Assembly: GCA_050084985.1 (NCBI GenBank)
Contig: JBITNC010000001.1
Span: 121,148,001 to 121,212,000 of the forward strand
Direction of reading: 5' to 3'
Source of the DNA: Nageia nagi
Lineage: Eukaryota; Pinophyta
DNA: 64,000 nucleotides
Shown: positions 60,395-64,000 of the stretch, in pieces
Layout: each line of letters begins with the position of its first letter
Position numbering within the stretch: the stretch's first letter is position 1
The notes under the pieces: generated by a model
What the model was told of the DNA's origin: nothing
The model's input: only the letters and a program-made list of their open reading frames with translations
Database searches by the model: none
Translations under genes and position numbers: made by a program

Positions 60395-60398
60395 AAAT

Positions 60399-60893
60399 TG
60401 AAGGAACTAACACTAACAAGATAGTTCTTAAACAATCAAGATCACATGAAAGCTTACAAACACATCTAAATAACTCATAAAGCAATATCACAAAATAACT
60501 TAAGATGTAAGTGGTTCCTCCAATTAGGAGTACATCCATTAACTAGATCTTTCAATCACAAATACAATTCTCTTACAATCCTCTTAATCTCATCTTCTAC
60601 ACTTCTATCCTATAGCATAATTTTACTCCACAATTGGTGTATAATCATAAAGAGGGAGCCTTCTATTTATAGGCCAAAATCCCTATTTGGATCACCTTTT
60701 TATCCAATGTACAAAAGCATGACATGCACATCCTTTTACCTAAGGGGCATGCTCATGACATGCAGTGTAGAACAAGTTACATTATCATATTCACTTAAAC
60801 ACTTAAGGTATTAAATGATACCCTTAAGTATTAGTGAACTTACATAGAAGATTTAATACAAACATTTACAATAATGCATTATACATTCCAACA
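60399..60893 (-). repeat. 3' LTR of copia E
   Basis: 495 bp; minus-strand start TGTTGGAATGTATAATGC, end AGTTCCTTCA. A strong TATA box CTATAAATAG (60663-60672, minus) precedes a GAAGGCTCCC start-like region. It looks less decayed than the other LTRs. Confidence 0.82.
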
Positions 60894-61680
60894 CTCTCTT
60901 AATGCAATATTGGGACAAAGCGAGTAAGAGAAAAGAAAAAGAGAAAGTAAGAGAGTTCTCCAAATAAATACAAAGTAGATGAGAACTTTTTACATATTTG
61001 TGAAGTAAGAAAATTCTAGTTTGAGACTCACTACTTTGCCAAATACAATCATTAACCACAATCGGTTTCAATGTACATGAAGTAGTCATCCAATTGGAAG
61101 TCATGAAGAGTCTCCAAGAGCTTACATACCTGAGGTAAGTAACCTGCAATCTCAAAAGAACTGCAAGTCATAAGCAGCTCAAATAACAAGATCAGTTAGA
61201 TGCAACATATTCATCTCATCAAGGATAGATGAATCACACAAATGCCATCATAAACTGATCAATGGTGCATTATAAGTCATCACGAAGATGCCATGCCAAA
61301 AACTTAGTCACTCGCTGTATATAAAACATGTGTTGATTATCATTACAAAATAGAACATCCACATACGAGTTCCTCACATATGGATAACTGAACAGTGCCA
61401 AAAAACACATAAGAGTTCCTCACACATGGATAATTGAACAGTGCTAGATTGACCAAAATAGAGCATGCACATACGAGTTCCTCATATATGGATAACTAAA
61501 CAATGTCAAAAGACATATAGATTTTTCACACATGGATAACTAAATAGTGCTAGATTGGCCAATTTGTACAAGTTTCTCACGTAGAACGAACTTACCATGA
61601 AGGTGTACAACAAAATCAACACTATATAGCATAAAATCCTCCTAAGGTTGTCATCACAAACATGAATTCAACACAAAAAT
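60894..61680 (-). other. 3' non-coding region of copia E
   Basis: Lies between the RNase H stop and the 3' LTR, longer than usual for copia. It contains the tandem array at 61355-61570 and an (A/G)-rich stretch near 60920-60960. An open frame at 60853-61155 has no homology. Confidence 0.6.
61355..61570. repeat. Tandem array, 108-bp period made of two half-units
   Basis: Four related units: GAGTTCCTCACATATGGATA at 61367, a variant at 61412, then 61475 and 61520, each followed by ACT(G/A)AACA(G/A)TG. Units 1 and 3 and units 2 and 4 pair best (offset 108 bp), so a dimer was duplicated. Confidence 0.88.
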
Positions 61681-61689
61681 TCAAACTTC

Positions 61690-62280
61690 ACTCCCCTTTG
61701 AGGGCAACTTCACCAACCTGATAACATCCTTGAGCTTACAAAAGTAAGCTTTCGAAAGGGGCTTGGTGAACAAATCAACGAGTTCAAGGTGGATGGATAA
61801 TACTCCAGGTGTATGATGCCATAAAGAACCTTCTCCTTGATAAAATGAGAATAGATTTCTACATGTTTTGTTCTTTGATGGAACATAGGATTTTAGTCAA
61901 AAAAATAGTCGATTGATTATCTGAAGAGATCAAAGATGAGCCACCTTACTCATGTCCAATTTCTTTCAGAAGATGCCTTAGCTAAATGGCTTCCTAGGCT
62001 GCAATAGACATGGCATGGTATTCAGCTTCTGTGGTGGAAAGAGAAACAATAGGCTGCTTCTTAAAAGCCCAAGAGATAGCACTTGAACCAATGCTAAACA
62101 CATGCAAATGTTGATTTCTTATCATCTTTATCTCTCCCATAGTCAGAATCTGAGAATCCAAAGAGAACAAACAAGGGCAACTTAGAATACTTGAAAGCAA
62201 GATCCTTAGTCCTTGCAACATACCTCAAGATTTGCTTAACATCATTAAGATGCTCAACATATGGTTTTTGCAAATCATGC
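61690..62280 (-). pseudogene. copia E RNase H
   Basis: Contains SAISWAFKKQPIVSLSTTEA, EYHAMSIAA and, near the end, VDLFTKPLSKAYFCKLKDV. Stops break it between 61900 and 62000 (for example in the DNQSAI-type region). Confidence 0.8.
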
Positions 62281-63180
62281 CATCAGATTCATTACAAAGA
62301 TAATATCTGATCTGGATATAGTCAAATACAAAAAACTACCAATTAATTGCCTGTAAGCTGTAGCATTAGCTAATCGAGAGTTGGAGCTTAGAGAAATAGT
62401 GATTCTAGGAGAGATCGGGATCGTGACATATCTACACTCCATTCCAAATTTTTGCAAGATGTCTGATATATACTTAGATTGATTGAGGTAAGTACAATCC
62501 TTGTATTGACATTTGCATTCCAAGATAGTAATGCAAGAGACCAAGATCAATCATTTCAAATGTTGCCTTAAGTTTGAATATGCACTTTTGAATGATTTCA
62601 TCATTATTCCCAATAATCAAAAGATCATCCACATAAAGAAGAATCAAGACCACGTCTTTTTCTTGATTGAGCACATATAAATCGGAGTCAAAAAAACACT
62701 TAGAGAATCCAATGTCTGCAAAGTACCCTGAAATCTTTCTGTACCAGACTCTAGGTGTTTGCTTAAGTCCATACAATGACTTTTTTAACTTGCATACAAA
62801 GGACTCTTTGTCTTCCACAATAAATCCTTCTGTTGATTCATGAAGATTTTCACATTTAAGTCATCATTGAAAAATGCACTCTTGACACCAAGTTGAAAAA
62901 CTTTCCATCCTTGAGCTGTAGAAAGAGCAAGGATAACTCTCATAATAGGCATCTTTACCACGGGAGCAAAGGTTTCCTCATAATTTACATCGTATTTATG
63001 AGCAATACCTTTAGCTACTAATCTTCCCTTGTATTTTTCAATATCTCTAATGAATTGAACTTAATCTTGTAGATCCACTTATTGCCAATCACATTTTTTT
63101 CATTGGGATATATAAACCAAGTCCCAAGTATTATTTTTCATAAGTGCCTCATACTCCACTTTCATGGCTTCCATCTAGCG
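62275..63180 (-). pseudogene. copia E reverse transcriptase
   Basis: Open piece 62474-62818: FVCKLKKSLYGLKQTPRVWY and the catalytic ILLYVDDLLIIGNN, then TFEMIDLGLLHYYLGMQM. The next piece (62275-62550) carries YISDILQKFGMECRYV and AYRQLIGSFLYLTISRSDI. The N-terminal part (62819-63180) is broken (AKGIAHKYDV-like near 63000). Confidence 0.87.
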
Positions 63181-63324
63181 TTCATGCTTAGAAGCTTCCT
63201 TGAAGGTTGAAAGTTTATGCTTGTCAATCTTGGTAATTAAAGATTTGTTCAAGGTCATGCTCTTTGTTACCATTTGTGTTGGAGAATTTTGTTCCTTAGG
63301 TGATTTGTCTACATTAATATCCAA

Positions 63325-64000
63325 CTAGCTAGGAGCAACTAAAGAGTCCTTTGGATCATCAACATCCTTATTAGAAGTAGATTCTCCAAGAAGCTCATTA
63401 AACTTTACATCCATTGAAATGAAAACTACTTTATAGGTTGGAGAGTAGAGCTTGTAGCCTTTATGTTGATTGTCATAACCCACAAAGATGTATTTTTTAG
63501 CTTTTTTGTTCAACTTCTTCTTTTTTTCAAAAATAATGTAGGAGAATACTTCACAACCAAATACCTTAAGGTGAGAAATGTTAGGTTTTCTTCCTGACCA
63601 TGCTTCAAAAGGAGTTTTACTTTGAACGGTTTTTATGGGACACCTATTCAAGGTGTAAATAGTAATGCTCATAGCTTCACCTCACAAGAATTTAGGAAGA
63701 TTACCCAACATGCATCTAGCATCTCTATAATATTCTATTTATTTTTTCAATAACACGTTCTGTAATGAGATATGGAATTGTAAACTACCTCTTATTCCAT
63801 ATAGCACATAGTCATTGAACTCATTGCTGTTATATTTTCCTCTATTATCTGATCTTAACATCTTGATTTTGAGGTAGTTTGATTTTCAACAAAGGCCTTA
63901 AAGATTTTAAAATTCTCAAAGGTTTGATTTTTGTGTTCAAGTAGATATCCAAAGGTCATCTTACTAAAGTCATCAATGAAGGTTAAAACATAAGATGCTC
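63325..64000 (-). pseudogene. copia E integrase (runs off the window)
   Basis: Reads IYTLNRCPIKTVQSKTPFEA, WSGRKPNISHLKVFGCEVFS and KYIFVGYDNQHKGYKLYSP. The region above 63672 is degenerate but aligns with the integrase of D. Confidence 0.82.

Larger units (their letters stand above)
58937..60398 (-). mobile_element. Ty1/copia element D, 5' half
   Basis: Minus-strand order: gag end (60110-60394), protease (59711-59938), integrase (about 58937-59600). It is truncated at 58.94 kb, where the sequence leaves the family. Its integrase region aligns with 63.64-64.0 kb of element E, so the two are related copies. The gag is cut at 60399, where the LTR of E begins. Confidence 0.8.
60399..64000 (-). 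mobile_element. Ty1/copia element E, 3' half (continues past window)
   Basis: 3' LTR 60399-60893 (TGTTGGAATG...TTCCTTCA on the minus strand), a purine tract TTAAGAGAG just upstream, a 3' region with tandem repeats, RNase H, RT and integrase rising to the window edge. It begins precisely where the gag of D stops, so it is probably nested in D. The predicted TSD on this side is TAAAT (60394-60398); the other side is not visible. Confidence 0.85.

Noticed and set aside
61355-61570. CRISPR array
   Set aside because: Units are contiguous and diverged with no unique spacers, inside a eukaryotic retrotransposon.

Overview
This is nuclear DNA from a seed plant with a large, retrotransposon-rich genome; a gymnosperm is my best guess, but that is inference. 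The main result is a host gene hidden among the repeats. Six exons on the + strand (8453-8502, 8735-8791, 8940-9018, 53363-53420, 56476-56533, 56704-56804) encode the C-terminal part of a plastid TerC-family integral membrane protein. All junctions are GT-AG and the splice phases agree, except for one missing base in the fourth exon. The third and fourth exons lie 44.3 kb apart, so almost everything from 9.0 to 53.4 kb is a single intron. Upstream exons are not in the window.

Layout: 0.4-7.5 kb holds a decayed Ty1/copia element (A, +) interrupted by a solo LTR and a short hAT-type transposon, each with a target-site duplication (TSD). Next come three TerC exons (8.45-9.02 kb). The giant intron then holds: a solo LTR (9716-10854, TSD CATTT); a Ty3/gypsy element H of Athila/Tat type on the minus strand (10925-32675, TSD CCAAG, tRNA-Asp-like PBS); nested in H, an 11.4-kb palindrome made of two head-to-head copies of a chromodomain Ty3/gypsy element (12904-18589 and 18607-24297, 17-bp spacer); copia element B on the minus strand (33652-40246) carrying two solo LTRs with perfect TSDs; an unclassified repeat-rich tract with a 198-bp tandem repeat (40.2-43.5 kb); copia remnant C on the minus strand; an LTR element with a full 5' LTR, a truncated 3' LTR and unidentified ORFs (47176-50694, TSD ATAAA); and a hAT/LTR fusion fragment (51367-52953). 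The last three TerC exons span 53.36-56.80 kb. After the gene come a degenerate tract and two related copia elements, D and E (58.9-64.0 kb, minus), with E apparently inserted in the gag of D.

No transposon coding region here looks intact. The two palindrome arms share inactivating mutations and also carry private ones, so the palindrome most likely arose by DNA-level inverted duplication of an already dead element. If the TerC gene is transcribed through, its first large intron RNA could fold into a hairpin of about 5.7 kb, a possible source of small RNAs. I consider this the most interesting object in the window.
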